Part shown: positions 43,813-53,721 of the stretch, one piece after another
How positions within the stretch are numbered: position 1 is the stretch's first letter
How the letters are laid out: each line of letters opens with the position of its first letter
Notes under the pieces: generated by a model
Told to the model about the DNA's origin: nothing
The model's input: the letters and a program-made list of their open reading frames with translations, nothing else
Databases searched by the model: none
Translations under genes and position numbers: made by a program
NCBI RefSeq assembly: GCF_004087915.1
Contig: NZ_CP035108.1
Location: 1-64,000, forward strand
Source: Geovibrio thiophilus
Lineage (GTDB): Bacteria > Chrysiogenota > Deferribacteres > Deferribacterales > Geovibrionaceae
Reading direction: 5' to 3'
DNA: 64,000 nucleotides

Positions 43813-46437
43813 TTAGCCCTTAAGAGCCGCGTGCGCGGCAGCGAGTCTCGCCACAGGAACCCTGTATGGAGAGCAGCTTACATAGTTAAGCCCCGCCTTC
43901 TGGCAGAAGGCTATTGAGTCAGGATCACCGCCGTGTTCACCGCATATTCCTGTCTTGAGTTCTTTTCTTACAGAGCGCCCTTTGGCAACTCCCATCTCCA
44001 CAAGCTGTCCCACGCCGGACTGGTCTATGGAGACAAAGGGATCTTCCTTGAAGATTCCCTTTTCCACGTACTGAGGCAGGAACTTGCCCGCGTCATCACG
44101 GCTTATGCCGAGAGCGGTCTGCGTGAGGTCGTTCGTTCCGAAAGAGAAGAACTGGGCATGGGCGGCTATCTCGTCCGCTGTGAGGGCGGCTCTGGGAAGC
44201 TCAATCATTGTTCCCACAAGGTAGTCAACCTTAACGCCTGTTTTTTCCATAACCTCAGCGGCTACGTTGTCCACAAGCTCTTTCAGTTCTTCAAGCTCTT
44301 TATAGTGTCCCACAAGGGGTATCATTACTTCGGGGATTACGTTCACTCCCTCTTTTTTCAGCTTGCATGCCGCTTCAAAAATTGCGTATGCCTGCATTTC
44401 GTATATCTCGGGGAAAGTAACCGCAAGGCGGCAGCCCCTGTGACCGAGCATAGGGTTGAACTCATGAAGCTCCTGAGCCTTTCTTTTCAGCCTGTCGAAT
44501 GCGATGCCCGAAGCCTTTGAGACCTTTTCCACATCCTCGTCAGTGTGAGGAATGAACTCGTGAAGCGGCGGATCAAGAAGCCTGATTGTGACAGGAAGTC
44601 CTTCCATAACCTTGAAGAGTCCCTCGAAGTCTTCCCTCTGGTAGGGCTTGACCTTTTCAAGGGCTTTTTTGCGTCCGTCAACATCGTAAGCGAGAATCAT
44701 TTCACGCACGGCGTCTATTCTGTCGCCGTCGAAGAACATGTGCTCAGTGCGGCAGAGACCTATGCCCTCGGCGCCGAAATCACGGGCGACCTGAGCGTCA
44801 TGAGGAGTATCCGCATTGGCTCTCACACCAAGGGTGCGGAACTCGTCCGCCCATGTGAGTATCTCCGCGAACTCACCTGAAAGGGAGGGCTCTATAAGCT
44901 CAACCTGACCGAGAATAACCTCACCGGTGGTTCCGTTGATGGTGATGAAGTCACCCTCTTTTATCAGGTGACCGCCTACGGTAAACTTTCTGCCTTTTTC
45001 ATCTATATTTATGGAACCGCAGCCGGCGACGCAGCATTTGCCCATGCCTCTGGCGACAACAGCCGCATGGCTTGTCATTCCGCCTGTGGCGGTGAGGATA
45101 CCCTGAGCGGCGTGCATTCCGCCTATGTCCTCGGGAGAGGTTTCCTTTCTCACAAGGATAACCGCTTCGCCTCTCTGCGCCCAGCTTTCAGCCTCTTCCG
45201 CAGTGAAGACAGCCTTGCCCACGGCAGCGCCGGGAGAGGCGGGAAGCCCTTTCGCCACTGCGTCATATGAGGACTTGGGATCTATCATCGGGTGCAGAAG
45301 CTGGTCAACCTGCTGAGGAGCGACACGGAGAACAGCGGTTCTTTTATCTATAAGCCCTTCCCTGAACATGTCATAGGCTATCTTAACCGCGGCTTTCGCA
45401 GTACGCTTTCCGGAGCGTGTCTGGAGCATATACAGCTTATTTTTCTCTATGGTGAACTCTATATCCTGAACATCCTTGTAATGTTTCTCAAGAGTCTGAT
45501 AAACCTTTTCAAGCTGAGCGAACGCCTCGGGCATTACGGTTTTCAGCTCTATGATCGGGTTGGGGGTTCTGATGCCCGCGACGACGTCCTCACCCTGAGC
45601 GTTGATAAGAAATTCGCCGAAGAACTCCTTATCGCCGGTGGAGGGGTTTCTGGTGAAGGCGACACCCGTTCCGCAGTCGTCACCCATGTTGCCGAACACC
45701 ATTGCCTGAACGTTTACGCCCGTTCCCCACTCATGAGGTATTTTATTGATTTTTCTGTAGGTTTTCGCTCTCTGGTTGTTCCATGACTCAAACACGGCAT
45801 TCACCGCGAGCTTAAGCTGCTCCTTCGGCTCCTGCGGAAAGTTACGTCCCGTCTCGGTTGAAACAACATCCTTATACTGATCAACAAGCTTCTTCAGGTC
45901 GGCAGCGTCAAGCTTGGTGTCCTCATCGACATTTTTGGCACGCTTCATGTCGGTAAGCAGTCTCTCAAACTTACCGTGACCGACACCGAGCACAACATCG
46001 CCGAACATCTGGATGAATCTTCTGTAGGAATCATATGCGAAGCGTTCGTTTCCGGAGGAGGAAGCAAGCCCTTTCACTGTTTCATCATTAAGACCGAGAT
46101 TAAGAACCGTATCCATCATGCCGGGCATGGAGACCCTTGCGCCGGAACGGACGGAAACAAGCAGAGGGCAGGCAATATCGCCGAAGTTTTTGCCCACTGC
46201 GGTCTCAAGCTTGCCCATGGCCTCAATCATCTGAGTTGTAAGTCCTTCCGGATACTGCTGATTATTCGAGTAGTATTCAACGCAGGCTTCCGTGGTGATT
46301 GTGAAGCCGGGAGGAACAGGTATGGAGATATTCGTCATCTCGGCAAGTCCGGCACCTTTTCCGCCGAGAAGCTCCTTGTCGGTACCTTTGCCTTCGGCTT
46401 TTCCGTTGCCGAAGAAATACACCCATTTTTTAGACAT
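43813..46437 (-). CDS. ppdK: Pyruvate, phosphate dikinase
   Basis: 874 aa enzyme interconverting pyruvate + ATP + Pi with PEP + AMP + PPi. N-terminal ATP-grasp (LLGGKGAGLAEMTN), swivelling phosphohistidine domain with His in GGMTSHAAVVARGMGK and the PEP/pyruvate TIM barrel with the catalytic Cys in GICGEHGGD. Full length. In anaerobes it serves gluconeogenesis and PPi-linked glycolysis. It lies 25 bp after glyS with GGGGG at the start, so the two are likely co-transcribed. Confidence 0.97.
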   Translation of the reverse strand: MSKKWVYFFGNGKAEGKGTDKELLGGKGAGLAEMTNISIPVPPGFTITTEACVEYYSNNQQYPEGLTTQMIEAMGKLETAVGKNFGDIACPLLVSVRSGARVSMPGMMDTVLNLGLNDETVKGLASSSGNERFAYDSYRRFIQMFGDVVLGVGHGKFERLLTDMKRAKNVDEDTKLDAADLKKLVDQYKDVVSTETGRNFPQEPKEQLKLAVNAVFESWNNQRAKTYRKINKIPHEWGTGVNVQAMVFGNMGDDCGTGVAFTRNPSTGDKEFFGEFLINAQGEDVVAGIRTPNPIIELKTVMPEAFAQLEKVYQTLEKHYKDVQDIEFTIEKNKLYMLQTRSGKRTAKAAVKIAYDMFREGLIDKRTAVLRVAPQQVDQLLHPMIDPKSSYDAVAKGLPASPGAAVGKAVFTAEEAESWAQRGEAVILVRKETSPEDIGGMHAAQGILTATGGMTSHAAVVARGMGKCCVAGCGSINIDEKGRKFTVGGHLIKEGDFITINGTTGEVILGQVELIEPSLSGEFAEILTWADEFRTLGVRANADTPHDAQVARDFGAEGIGLCRTEHMFFDGDRIDAVREMILAYDVDGRKKALEKVKPYQREDFEGLFKVMEGLPVTIRLLDPPLHEFIPHTDEDVEKVSKASGIAFDRLKRKAQELHEFNPMLGHRGCRLAVTFPEIYEMQAYAIFEAACKLKKEGVNVIPEVMIPLVGHYKELEELKELVDNVAAEVMEKTGVKVDYLVGTMIELPRAALTADEIAAHAQFFSFGTNDLTQTALGISRDDAGKFLPQYVEKGIFKEDPFVSIDQSGVGQLVEMGVAKGRSVRKELKTGICGEHGGDPDSIAFCQKAGLNYVSCSPYRVPVARLAAAHAALKG

Positions 46438-46462
46438 TTACTAACCCCCAGTATATTGTGGT

Positions 46463-48526
46463 TTAAGCTAATTTTGAAAGGTCTCCCGCCAGCCCGAAGA
46501 TGTTTCTCAGTCCGGTAAGGAGGCTCAGCCTGTTGTTCTTCACCTTTTCGTCTTCAGCCATTACCATAACGGCTTCAAAAAAGGCATCCACAGGCTTGCT
46601 GAAAGCCAAGAGTCCGCTTAATGCGGTCTCAAAGTCTTCCTTATTAATAAGCTCCGCTGTCGCCTGCTTTTTCTCCGCAAGGAGGTCAGCGAGTGCTTTT
46701 TCTTCCACTTTCTCAAAAAGGGCGGGATTAACGGCGTCCGTGTTCCATTCCTGCTTTTTCAATATGTTGTTGATACGTTTATACCCCTGTGAGATCACGC
46801 CGAACTCTGCGCTGTTTCTGTACTTGGCGAGAGCACGGGCAGCCTTTTCAAGGGTGATCACGTCAGAAGAAAGTCCTGATGCCGCATCGAAACATTCCCC
46901 GTCAACCCCTTCCGTGACGAGAAGCTGCTTAAGTCTCTGGAGGATGAACTCCTTAACTGCGGCTGCGGTTTTCTCCGCATCAAATTTGACTGCGCCCGCA
47001 AGGACAGAAAGGCTCTTCTCTATGAGACTGCCGAGGTCAAGTCTGTATCCCTTGGTTCTTATAATCTGTAAAATGCCTATTGTGCTGCGGCGCAGTGCGT
47101 AGGGGTCGTTGCTTCCGCTGGGAATGAGCCCCACAGCGAAGCAGCCGCACACGGTATCCAGCTTGTCCGCCATGGAAACAAATGAGCCTGCGGCGGTTTC
47201 CGGCAGCCTGTCTCCTGCGAAGCGAGGCAGATAATGCTCAAATATTGCCTTAACAACACTCTCCTCTTCCTTCTGGAGAGCGGCGTATTCTCTTCCCATT
47301 ATACCCTGAAGCTCGGGGAACTCGTACACCATTTCACTGAGCAGGTCTGCCTTGCAGAGATAGGCGGCTCTGTCGGTGTTTGCTTTGGCGGTATTGTCCA
47401 GAGTTTCCGCAAGATACGCGGCAACGGTCCTGAAGCGCTCCATCTTGGCGTAGGATGTGCCAAGCTTTTCCTGATAAACAACCTTTCTAAGTTCTTCCGT
47501 CCTCTGAGAAAGGGGAACGTTTATGTCGTTCTCATAGAAGAACTTGGCATCCGTAAGTCTCGCCCTCAGAACCCTTGCGTACCCCTTGCGGATAAGCTCG
47601 GTGTTCTCCGGCTCAGTGTTTGATATGCCGATGAAGTAGTTAAGCAGTTTGCCGTTTTTATCGTTTACATAGAAGTATTTCTGATGGTTTTTCATGGAAG
47701 TGATAAGCACTTCGGGGGGAAGCTTGAGGAAGTCCTCTGAAAAGCTGCCGAGAACAGCCACCGGAGCCTCAACAAGATTGCTCACAGTGTCAAGAAGATC
47801 GGGATCCACATCCACACGGAAACCGTGTTTCTCCTCAAGGGCTTTTATCTGTATCATTATCTGTTCTTTGCGGCTCTCGGTGTTTACTGTCACACGGGCG
47901 TCCGCAAGGGTTTTCACATAGCTGTCATAGTCCTTAATCTCAAATCGGGAAGGACACATTATTCTGTGACCGTAGGTGAAGCGGTCTGCCTGAATGCCGT
48001 CAATCTCGAAAGGGAGAACCTCTCCGCCGAAGAGGGAGATAAACCAGTGAACAGGGCGGGCGAAACGGAAGTCTGTGCTGCCCCAGCGCATTGATTTCTG
48101 AAATGGTATTGACTTTATAATGCGGGGAACAAGATCCTTAAGCACCTCAGCGGTTTCAACGCCGACGGATTTTTTAACCCCTGAGATATATTCGCCTTTG
48201 TCTGTCTTGGTGCGTTTCAGGTCTTCGGGCTTGATTCCCTTGGAGGCGGCGAACCCCTGTCCGGCTTTGGTGAGATTTCCGTCAGCATCGTAAGCTATGG
48301 AAGCGGGAGGACCCATAATGAACTCCTCGGAGTCCGCCTGCTTTTCAGCTATGCCGGTCACATAAACATACATCCTGCGGGGCGTTCCGTCAGCCGTAAC
48401 GCTGCCGAAGGCTATATTATTCTCTTTAAGCTGTTTTTCAAACTCGCCTCTAAGAAAATCACAGGACTTTCCTATAAACCCTGCGGGGATTTCCTCACTG
48501 CCTATTTCGAGAAAATAGTAAGACAT
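46463..48526 (-). CDS. glyS: Glycyl-tRNA synthetase beta subunit
   Basis: 687 aa, the beta chain of the heterotetrameric (alpha2beta2) GlyRS. N-terminal YYFLEIGSEEIPAGFI, the beta-specific HD-like domain and a C-terminal anticodon-binding helical domain. glyQ, the alpha chain required for catalysis, is not adjacent here although the two usually neighbour each other. GGGTGAAG precedes the ATG. Confidence 0.96.
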   Translation of the reverse strand: MSYYFLEIGSEEIPAGFIGKSCDFLRGEFEKQLKENNIAFGSVTADGTPRRMYVYVTGIAEKQADSEEFIMGPPASIAYDADGNLTKAGQGFAASKGIKPEDLKRTKTDKGEYISGVKKSVGVETAEVLKDLVPRIIKSIPFQKSMRWGSTDFRFARPVHWFISLFGGEVLPFEIDGIQADRFTYGHRIMCPSRFEIKDYDSYVKTLADARVTVNTESRKEQIMIQIKALEEKHGFRVDVDPDLLDTVSNLVEAPVAVLGSFSEDFLKLPPEVLITSMKNHQKYFYVNDKNGKLLNYFIGISNTEPENTELIRKGYARVLRARLTDAKFFYENDINVPLSQRTEELRKVVYQEKLGTSYAKMERFRTVAAYLAETLDNTAKANTDRAAYLCKADLLSEMVYEFPELQGIMGREYAALQKEEESVVKAIFEHYLPRFAGDRLPETAAGSFVSMADKLDTVCGCFAVGLIPSGSNDPYALRRSTIGILQIIRTKGYRLDLGSLIEKSLSVLAGAVKFDAEKTAAAVKEFILQRLKQLLVTEGVDGECFDAASGLSSDVITLEKAARALAKYRNSAEFGVISQGYKRINNILKKQEWNTDAVNPALFEKVEEKALADLLAEKKQATAELINKEDFETALSGLLAFSKPVDAFFEAVMVMAEDEKVKNNRLSLLTGLRNIFGLAGDLSKLA

Positions 48527-48856
48527 TCTTCACCCTTTCCAGTACCGATTTATTTTAATATCCAATTTATCATTTTTCAGACAATCCAACCTTTATATAA
48601 CTTAGGAAAGGGCTTTTCAAGCAAATAATCCGCTTTTTTTGGCGTATGTGAAGCTGTTTGAAGAATAAAACATGGAATGAGTGTTTTCAGGAAGAATTAA
48701 TTTACGGGAAAGTATTTAAGCAGATTGACACGGAAGAGCAGGCGGGCTCACATCTGCCCTGCGGCAAAGGCAATGACAAAATCCGGAGATACGCGATTAA
48801 TATTACAAATCTCCCCCCTGCCCCTCTTTAAGAAAGAGGGGTGTTTTGCCTTTGTA
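48527..48856. other. Spacer between glyS and array C
   Basis: 330 bp, AT-rich near glyS (promoter side). CCCCTCTTT/AAAGAGGGG (48820-48840) is a small palindrome of a widespread dispersed type; nothing else is recognised. Confidence 0.45.
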
Positions 48857-49427
48857 TGCGGAGCGAAGACGAACGAAGTTCGGCGCGAGCGTGTACGCTG
48901 AGCGGACAGGATGTAACGCCGATATTGTCCACAAGCCCATGGACGGGCTTGCGCCGTGCGGAGCGGAGACGAACGAAGTTCGACGCGAGCGTGTACGCTG
49001 AGCGGACAGGATGTAACGCCGATATTGTCCACAAGCCCATGGACGGGCTTGCGCCGTGCGGAGCGAAGACGAACGAAGTTCGACGCGAGCGTGTACGCTG
49101 AGCGGGCAGGATGTAACGCCGATATTGTCCACAAGCCCATGGACGGGCTTGCGCCGTGCGGAGCGAAGACGAACGAAGTTCGGCGCGAGCGTGTACGCTG
49201 AGCGGACAGGATGTAACGCCGATATTGTCCACAAGCCCATGGACGGGCTTGCGCCGTGCGGAGCGAAGACGAACGAAGTTCGGCGCGAGCGTGTACGCTG
49301 AGCGGACAGGATGTAACGCCGATATTGTCCACAAGCCCATGGACGGGCTTGCGCCGTGCGGAGCGAAGACGAACGAAGTTCGGCGCGAGCGTGTACGCTG
49401 AGCGGACAGGATGTACCGCTCAGCGTT
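48857..49427 (+). repeat. Array C: 100-bp tandem repeat of the three-hairpin element
   Basis: About 5.7 units at exactly 100 bp; GCGCCGTGCG begins at 48951, 49051, 49151, 49251 and 49351. Each unit has hairpin H1 (CAAGCCC/GGGCTTG, loop ATGGAC), linker CGCCGTGCGGAGCGAAG, hairpin H2 (CGAAC/GTTCG) and linker GCGCGAGCGTG. Complete H3 (ACGCTGAGCGG/CCGCTCAGCGT, loop ACAGGATGTA) exists only in the last unit (from about 49395); in the others its right arm has been replaced by the next unit. It ends 6 bp from the leuD stop. Long open frames across it in all phases are repeat artefacts. Confidence 0.94.
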
Positions 49428-49433
49428 TATAAT

Positions 49434-50033
49434 TTAGAACCTGTAAGGCAATGCCGCCTCAAGCTTCGCCGTCTGCTCCCTTCCGGTAAGAAGCTGCGCC
49501 AGTGAATCATACGTGCAGTCGAGAAAAGCCTTTCTCGCTCCGTCCTTGATTCCCACATTATATGTTTTGCCGCCCGCTGTGAGTGTTCTCACCTCAACAT
49601 CAAGCACAAACTCGGTTTTGGGATCCTTTTTGACCAGAGCAGTGAGTTCAGCTCTTTCCGCATCGGGAAGAGTGACACAGACAATACCAAGCGTGGTTGA
49701 GTTGCCGAAGAATATCTCGGCGTAGCTTCCGGCTATGACAACGTCATAACCCGCACGGATGATCGCCTGCGGAGCATGCTCACGGGAGGAGCCGCAGCCG
49801 AAGTTGTTTCCGCTGATGATGAATCTTGAGCCCTTATATTCCGGAGCGTCCACCGGATGTCCGAGGGGTTTGCCCCCCTCACCGAAGCGCTCGTCAAAAA
49901 AAAGCGCAAGCCCAAGACCGTCAAAAGTGACGCACTTGAGGTATCTGGCGGGAATAATTCTGTCTGTGTCTATATCATCTCCGGGAACGGGAACAGCCGT
50001 ACCCTTTACCTGTCTTATCGCTTCAAGCTTCAT
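49434..50033 (-). CDS. leuD: 3-isopropylmalate dehydratase small subunit
   Basis: 199 aa small subunit of isopropylmalate isomerase in leucine synthesis. The aconitase swivel motifs [13 protein letters not shown] and [17 protein letters not shown] are present. Its ATG overlaps the leuC stop (ATGA), so the two subunits are translated in tandem. Confidence 0.96.
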   Translation of the reverse strand: MKLEAIRQVKGTAVPVPGDDIDTDRIIPARYLKCVTFDGLGLALFFDERFGEGGKPLGHPVDAPEYKGSRFIISGNNFGCGSSREHAPQAIIRAGYDVVIAGSYAEIFFGNSTTLGIVCVTLPDAERAELTALVKKDPKTEFVLDVEVRTLTAGGKTYNVGIKDGARKAFLDCTYDSLAQLLTGREQTAKLEAALPYRF

Positions 50034-51424
50034 TTAACACCCCCGAAGGTTTTTCTGCAGTCGGCAATACAGCCTTCAACTGCGGCAGCGGCAGCCATAA
50101 CCGGGCTCACAAGCAGTGTTCTGCCTGTGGAGGAACCCTGACGCCCCTTGAAGTTTCTGTTTGAGGTGGATGCGCTTATCTGATCCCCTTTGAGCCTGTC
50201 GGGGTTCATGGCAAGGCACATGGAGCAGCCGGGCTCACGCCATTCAAAGCCCGCTTCCTTGAAGATAACATCCAGACCCTCTTTCTCCGCAAGCGCCTTA
50301 ACCTCATATGACCCGGGCACGGCAAGTGCCCGCACATGGGGAGCCGCCTTGCGCCCCCTGAGATATTTTGCCGCCATGCGGAAATCCTCTATACGCCCGT
50401 TTGTGCAGCTTCCGATGAAACAGACATCAATTTTCTTGCCTTCCATCTTATCGCCGGCACCGAACTTCATATATTCAAGGGCTTCCTTCATAGTCTCGTT
50501 CACCGGTACGGGAATGCTTTCCGAAATGCCTATGCCCTGCTCAGGGTTGATCCCCCATGTGACCATGGGCTCTATCTCGGATGCGTCAAAAACCACCACG
50601 TCATCATACTCAGCGTCAGCGTCGGAGGCTATGCTCTTCCAGTATTCCTTACGTTTTTCAAACTCTTCGCCCTTGGGAGCGTAAGGTCTGCCCTTGAGAT
50701 ACTCGAAGGTCACCTCATCGGGGTTGATGTAGCCTACCCTTGCGCCGCCCTCAATCGCCATGTTACAGAGAGTCATTCTGGCTTCCATGCTCATATTCTT
50801 CACGGCCTCGCCGCAGAACTCGTAAGCATAACCCAGACCGCCGTTAACACCCAGCTTGCGGATCACATGCAGGATAACATCCTTTGACGTGACCATGTCG
50901 CCCAGCCTGCCTTTTATCTCAATCTTCCTCACCTTGAAGGGGGAGATAGTCATTGTCTGAGTAGCGAGAACATCACGCACCTGACTTGTGCCGATCCCGA
51001 AGGCTATCGCGCCGAAAGCGCCGTGTGTCGCCGTGTGCGAGTCACCGCAGGCAACGGTCATCCCCGGCTGGGTAAGCCCCTGCTCCGGACCGACTATATG
51101 CACAACACCCTGAGCGCCTGACTCGGGATTGAAAAACTTTATGCCGAACTCTTCGGTATTCCTTTCTATAGACTGCATCATCTCCTCAGCCATGGGATCG
51201 GCGAAAGGTCTCTCACGCCCGTCCGTGGGGATAATGTGGTCGCAGGTTGCGTATGTTCTGTCCGGATAAGCCACCTTAAGCCCAAGCTCCCTGATCATTG
51301 CGAACGCCTGAGGGCTGGTGACTTCGTGGATAAGATGCAGCCCGATAAAAAGCTGGGACTGACCGCTGGGAAGCTCACGCACAAGGTGCTTTTCCCATAC
51401 TTTCTGAAAAAGATTTTTGCCCAT
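50030..51424 (-). CDS. leuC: 3-isopropylmalate dehydratase large subunit
   Basis: 464 aa from the ATG at 51424, with GGAG eight bases upstream; the longer open frame continues through repeat sequence and is not used. Aconitase-type cluster Cys lie in IGSCTNGR and [13 protein letters not shown], which bind [4Fe-4S]. [12 protein letters not shown] is the typical substrate loop. The enzyme isomerises 2- to 3-isopropylmalate. leuA and leuB are not in the window. Confidence 0.97.
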   Translation of the reverse strand: MGKNLFQKVWEKHLVRELPSGQSQLFIGLHLIHEVTSPQAFAMIRELGLKVAYPDRTYATCDHIIPTDGRERPFADPMAEEMMQSIERNTEEFGIKFFNPESGAQGVVHIVGPEQGLTQPGMTVACGDSHTATHGAFGAIAFGIGTSQVRDVLATQTMTISPFKVRKIEIKGRLGDMVTSKDVILHVIRKLGVNGGLGYAYEFCGEAVKNMSMEARMTLCNMAIEGGARVGYINPDEVTFEYLKGRPYAPKGEEFEKRKEYWKSIASDADAEYDDVVVFDASEIEPMVTWGINPEQGIGISESIPVPVNETMKEALEYMKFGAGDKMEGKKIDVCFIGSCTNGRIEDFRMAAKYLRGRKAAPHVRALAVPGSYEVKALAEKEGLDVIFKEAGFEWREPGCSMCLAMNPDRLKGDQISASTSNRNFKGRQGSSTGRTLLVSPVMAAAAAVEGCIADCRKTFGGVK

Positions 51425-51458
51425 CGCTATATCTCCTTGTTTAAAGGGAAAGTGAGTT

Positions 51459-51580
51459 TTTGAGGGGGTTCGGGGGAACTTTGTTCCTAAAAAGTTTCCC
51501 CGGAAAATATTAATATTACTGAGAAACCCTTTTTTAACGAAAAAAAAGTGTTTCTTAAACTCTTCCCAAAAAACTGAATT
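51459..51580 (+). repeat. R2 repeat copy 4 upstream of leuC
   Basis: GAGGGGGTTCGGGGGAACTT, hairpin a (GGGGGAACTTT and AAAGTTTCCCC, 51473-51502), then hairpin b (GAGAAACCCTTTTTTAACGA, imperfect arm AAAAAGTGTTTCTT) and CTCTTCCCAAAAAACTGA. Same layout as copy 2. It sits in the leuCD promoter region, which runs to 51672 with no other recognised feature. Confidence 0.7.
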
Positions 51581-51672
51581 TCTGAATTCAATAAAATCTA
51601 CAATGTACATGAACAAATGTAAAGGATAAAGTTTGGTTTTGCTGAATTTTGTTTAGCGATGTTGGAACCGGT

Positions 51673-52542
51673 CTACTTTTCCTCGAAGAGCTCGCATTCC
51701 GGTTCGGCGTTGAAATAAAGCCCCAGTATTCCGGTGAATTTTGGGTTTGCCTCGAACAGTCCGAGCGTAAGCGCTATTTCCGTCTGATTATTAAAAGGAG
51801 TTGATTTCAGGTATGAGACAACGCAGTTGCGCACAGGCTCAGGCGATGCGGCAAGCTCCGTGAGGAAGCATTCGGGGCTGCGGATCAGCGTGAGCGCAAG
51901 GGCGGAGTAATATTTATCCAGAGCGTCCTCTTCAAGGGGAAGGCGGGAGATTTTGAGAAAGTTCTTTACCTGTGCCCTGTTTTTGCAGAGGAAAACATCG
52001 GGATAATACTGCGAGTACGCCGTTTCTGTTTCCGCCGGAGAGAGGCGGGCGAAGTTGTCGAAAACAAATGCGAAGTCGAATTTTCCGGTGACCTTTTCAT
52101 CGAAGGAGCATAGCGGTGAAGCATCATATATTTCCGCAAGGGAAGCATATTTCTCCTCTGTCAGATAATCTGCCAGCCTGCTGTCGAACGACTCATCCTC
52201 GCTCTCCGAGTTTGTCAGGCGGAAGAACACACATGACTGAACCTCGTCCTGAGACGCGGAGAGTTCCGCCATGAAGACATCGGGGCATTTTTTGAAATTT
52301 GTCCTGAATGCTTCGGCGTAGATATTGCCCTCTTCATAGCCGTAAATAACCCTTGAGAGAGCGGTAAAACCTTTCACGGAAGCCTTTGAGGAACAGTTTA
52401 CTGTATTCTTTTCAAAAAACACCCCCAGTTCCTCCGCAGTGACGGACGAAGCGGAGAGGTACAGTGATTCAAAAGGATTTTTCTCAGCGGCATAGACCGT
52501 GAAAGCAAACAAACAGAATAGGAGAACAGCAAAAATACGCAT
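51673..52542 (-). CDS. Hypothetical exported protein with internal duplication
   Basis: 289 aa with a cleavable signal peptide (about 1-19, IFAVLLFCLFAFTVYA/AEK). The two halves match: CPDVFMAELSASQDEVQSCV near 90 and SPECFLTELAASPEPVRNCV near 230, each near a Cys pair, suggesting two copies of an all-helical disulphide-bonded domain. Six or more Cys fit periplasmic folding. I do not recognise the family. Confidence 0.72.
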   Translation of the reverse strand: MRIFAVLLFCLFAFTVYAAEKNPFESLYLSASSVTAEELGVFFEKNTVNCSSKASVKGFTALSRVIYGYEEGNIYAEAFRTNFKKCPDVFMAELSASQDEVQSCVFFRLTNSESEDESFDSRLADYLTEEKYASLAEIYDASPLCSFDEKVTGKFDFAFVFDNFARLSPAETETAYSQYYPDVFLCKNRAQVKNFLKISRLPLEEDALDKYYSALALTLIRSPECFLTELAASPEPVRNCVVSYLKSTPFNNQTEIALTLGLFEANPKFTGILGLYFNAEPECELFEEK

Positions 52543-52549
52543 ACAGCCC

Positions 52550-53488
52550 CTAAAATATATTCGCTGACAGATACCTTTCCCCTGAATCGGGAAGGATTAT
52601 TACGATGGTTTTCCCCTGAAGTCCGAGCTCTCTGACGGCAGTATCCGCAGCCCATACGGCGGCACCGGAGGAGATTCCCGCGAGAATGCCCTCTTCCGTT
52701 GCGAGTCTTTTTGTCCAGTCATAGGCGGCGTCATCCGGCACGGTGACAACCTTGTCCAGAAGCTTAACATCAAGGGTTTTTGGTATGAAGCCCGCACCAA
52801 TGCCCTGAATCCTGTGGGAACCGGGGATCATAGGCTTACCCGCCATAAACTGCGTGATAACCGGACTGCCGTCGGGCTCAACACCCACGGCGATGATATT
52901 TTTCTTTTTATCAAGCTTAAGACACTGGGCAATGCCTGTGATTGTGCCGCCGGTGCCTATTCCGGATACTATCACGTCCACCTGTCCGTCAGTATCGTTC
53001 CAGATTTCCACCCCTGTTGTTGCTCTGTGGATAGCGGGGTTTGCGGGGTTTTCAAACTGCTGAGGCAGGAAATATCTGTCGGGTTCCTTTGCGGCAAGCT
53101 CCACAGCCTTGTCCACCGCGCCCTTCATACCGAGAGCGCCGTCAGTGAGCATACATTCGGCGCCGAAGGCACTCATAAGCATCCTGCGCTCCGCACTCAT
53201 GTTATCGGGCATAATCAGAGCTACCTTTATCCCCATGGCAGCCCCGGCATAGGCAAGCCCGATTCCCGTGTTCCCGCTGGTGGGTTCTATAACCGTCATC
53301 CCTTTTCTCAGCTTTCCCTTCTCAAGGGCATCCCAGAGAAGAGCGGCGCCTATTCTGCACTTTACGGAGTAAGCGGGGTTGCGTCCTTCTATCTTAGCGA
53401 GGAAGGTATTACCCGCCGCACATATCTTATTAAGCCTCACGAGGGGCGTGTTCCCTATGGAGGCGGGGTTGTTTTCAAATACTCTCAT
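52550..53488 (-). CDS. cysK: Cysteine synthase (O-acetylserine sulfhydrylase)
   Basis: 312 aa from the ATG at 53488 with GGAG seven bases before. PLP enzyme: IGNTPLVRLN, Schiff-base Lys in AYSVKCRIGA (about 42), EPTSGNTGIGLA and the GTGGTITG phosphate loop. Makes cysteine from O-acetylserine and sulfide. The open reading frame has a longer upstream start with no ribosome-binding site. It is not linked to the metYX unit. Confidence 0.95.
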   Translation of the reverse strand: MRVFENNPASIGNTPLVRLNKICAAGNTFLAKIEGRNPAYSVKCRIGAALLWDALEKGKLRKGMTVIEPTSGNTGIGLAYAGAAMGIKVALIMPDNMSAERRMLMSAFGAECMLTDGALGMKGAVDKAVELAAKEPDRYFLPQQFENPANPAIHRATTGVEIWNDTDGQVDVIVSGIGTGGTITGIAQCLKLDKKKNIIAVGVEPDGSPVITQFMAGKPMIPGSHRIQGIGAGFIPKTLDVKLLDKVVTVPDDAAYDWTKRLATEEGILAGISSGAAVWAADTAVRELGLQGKTIVIILPDSGERYLSANIF

Positions 53489-53598
53489 GGGTAACTCCTT
53501 CCACATACTTCGTTGACATTACATACCGAATTAATTATTTTGCATCCAAACGAAGAAAATGGAAAGTTTTTACTTTACCTTTTCTCATTCAAAAATAA

Positions 53599-53665
53599 AC
53601 TTGCGAAGTAAATAAAAATTTTTTGAAGGGGCTCGGCGGATGCTTTTAATAAAAAGTTTCCCTGA
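53599..53665 (+). repeat. R2 repeat copy 5
   Basis: TGCGAAGTAAATAAAAATTT, then GAAGGGGCTCGGCGGATG and AAAAAGTTTCCC; the left part is nearly identical to copy 2 (27143). Hairpin b is absent. It lies between the divergent cysK and the MOSC-MogA gene. Confidence 0.6.
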
Positions 53666-53721
53666 ACAGTAAAACCCCGAAACCAAACAAAAATTTTATT
53701 TCATCTGCCGGAGGAACGAAA

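Noticed and set aside
48922-49345. DnaA-box-like TTGTCCACA repeated every 100 bp, as a possible origin
   Set aside because: It differs from TTWTNCACA at one position, sits in a hairpin repeat, and no AT-rich unwinding region follows; it recurs only because the unit repeats.
48748-49401. Long open reading frames across array C (81-194 aa, both strands) and across array A (97-143 aa)
   Set aside because: The repeat periods (100, 145 bp) are not multiples of three and lack stop codons, so every frame stays open. The frames have no start signals or family character and cover hairpin sequence.
48857-49427. CRISPR array
   Set aside because: The units are 100-158 bp, identical throughout with no unique spacers, and no cas gene is nearby.
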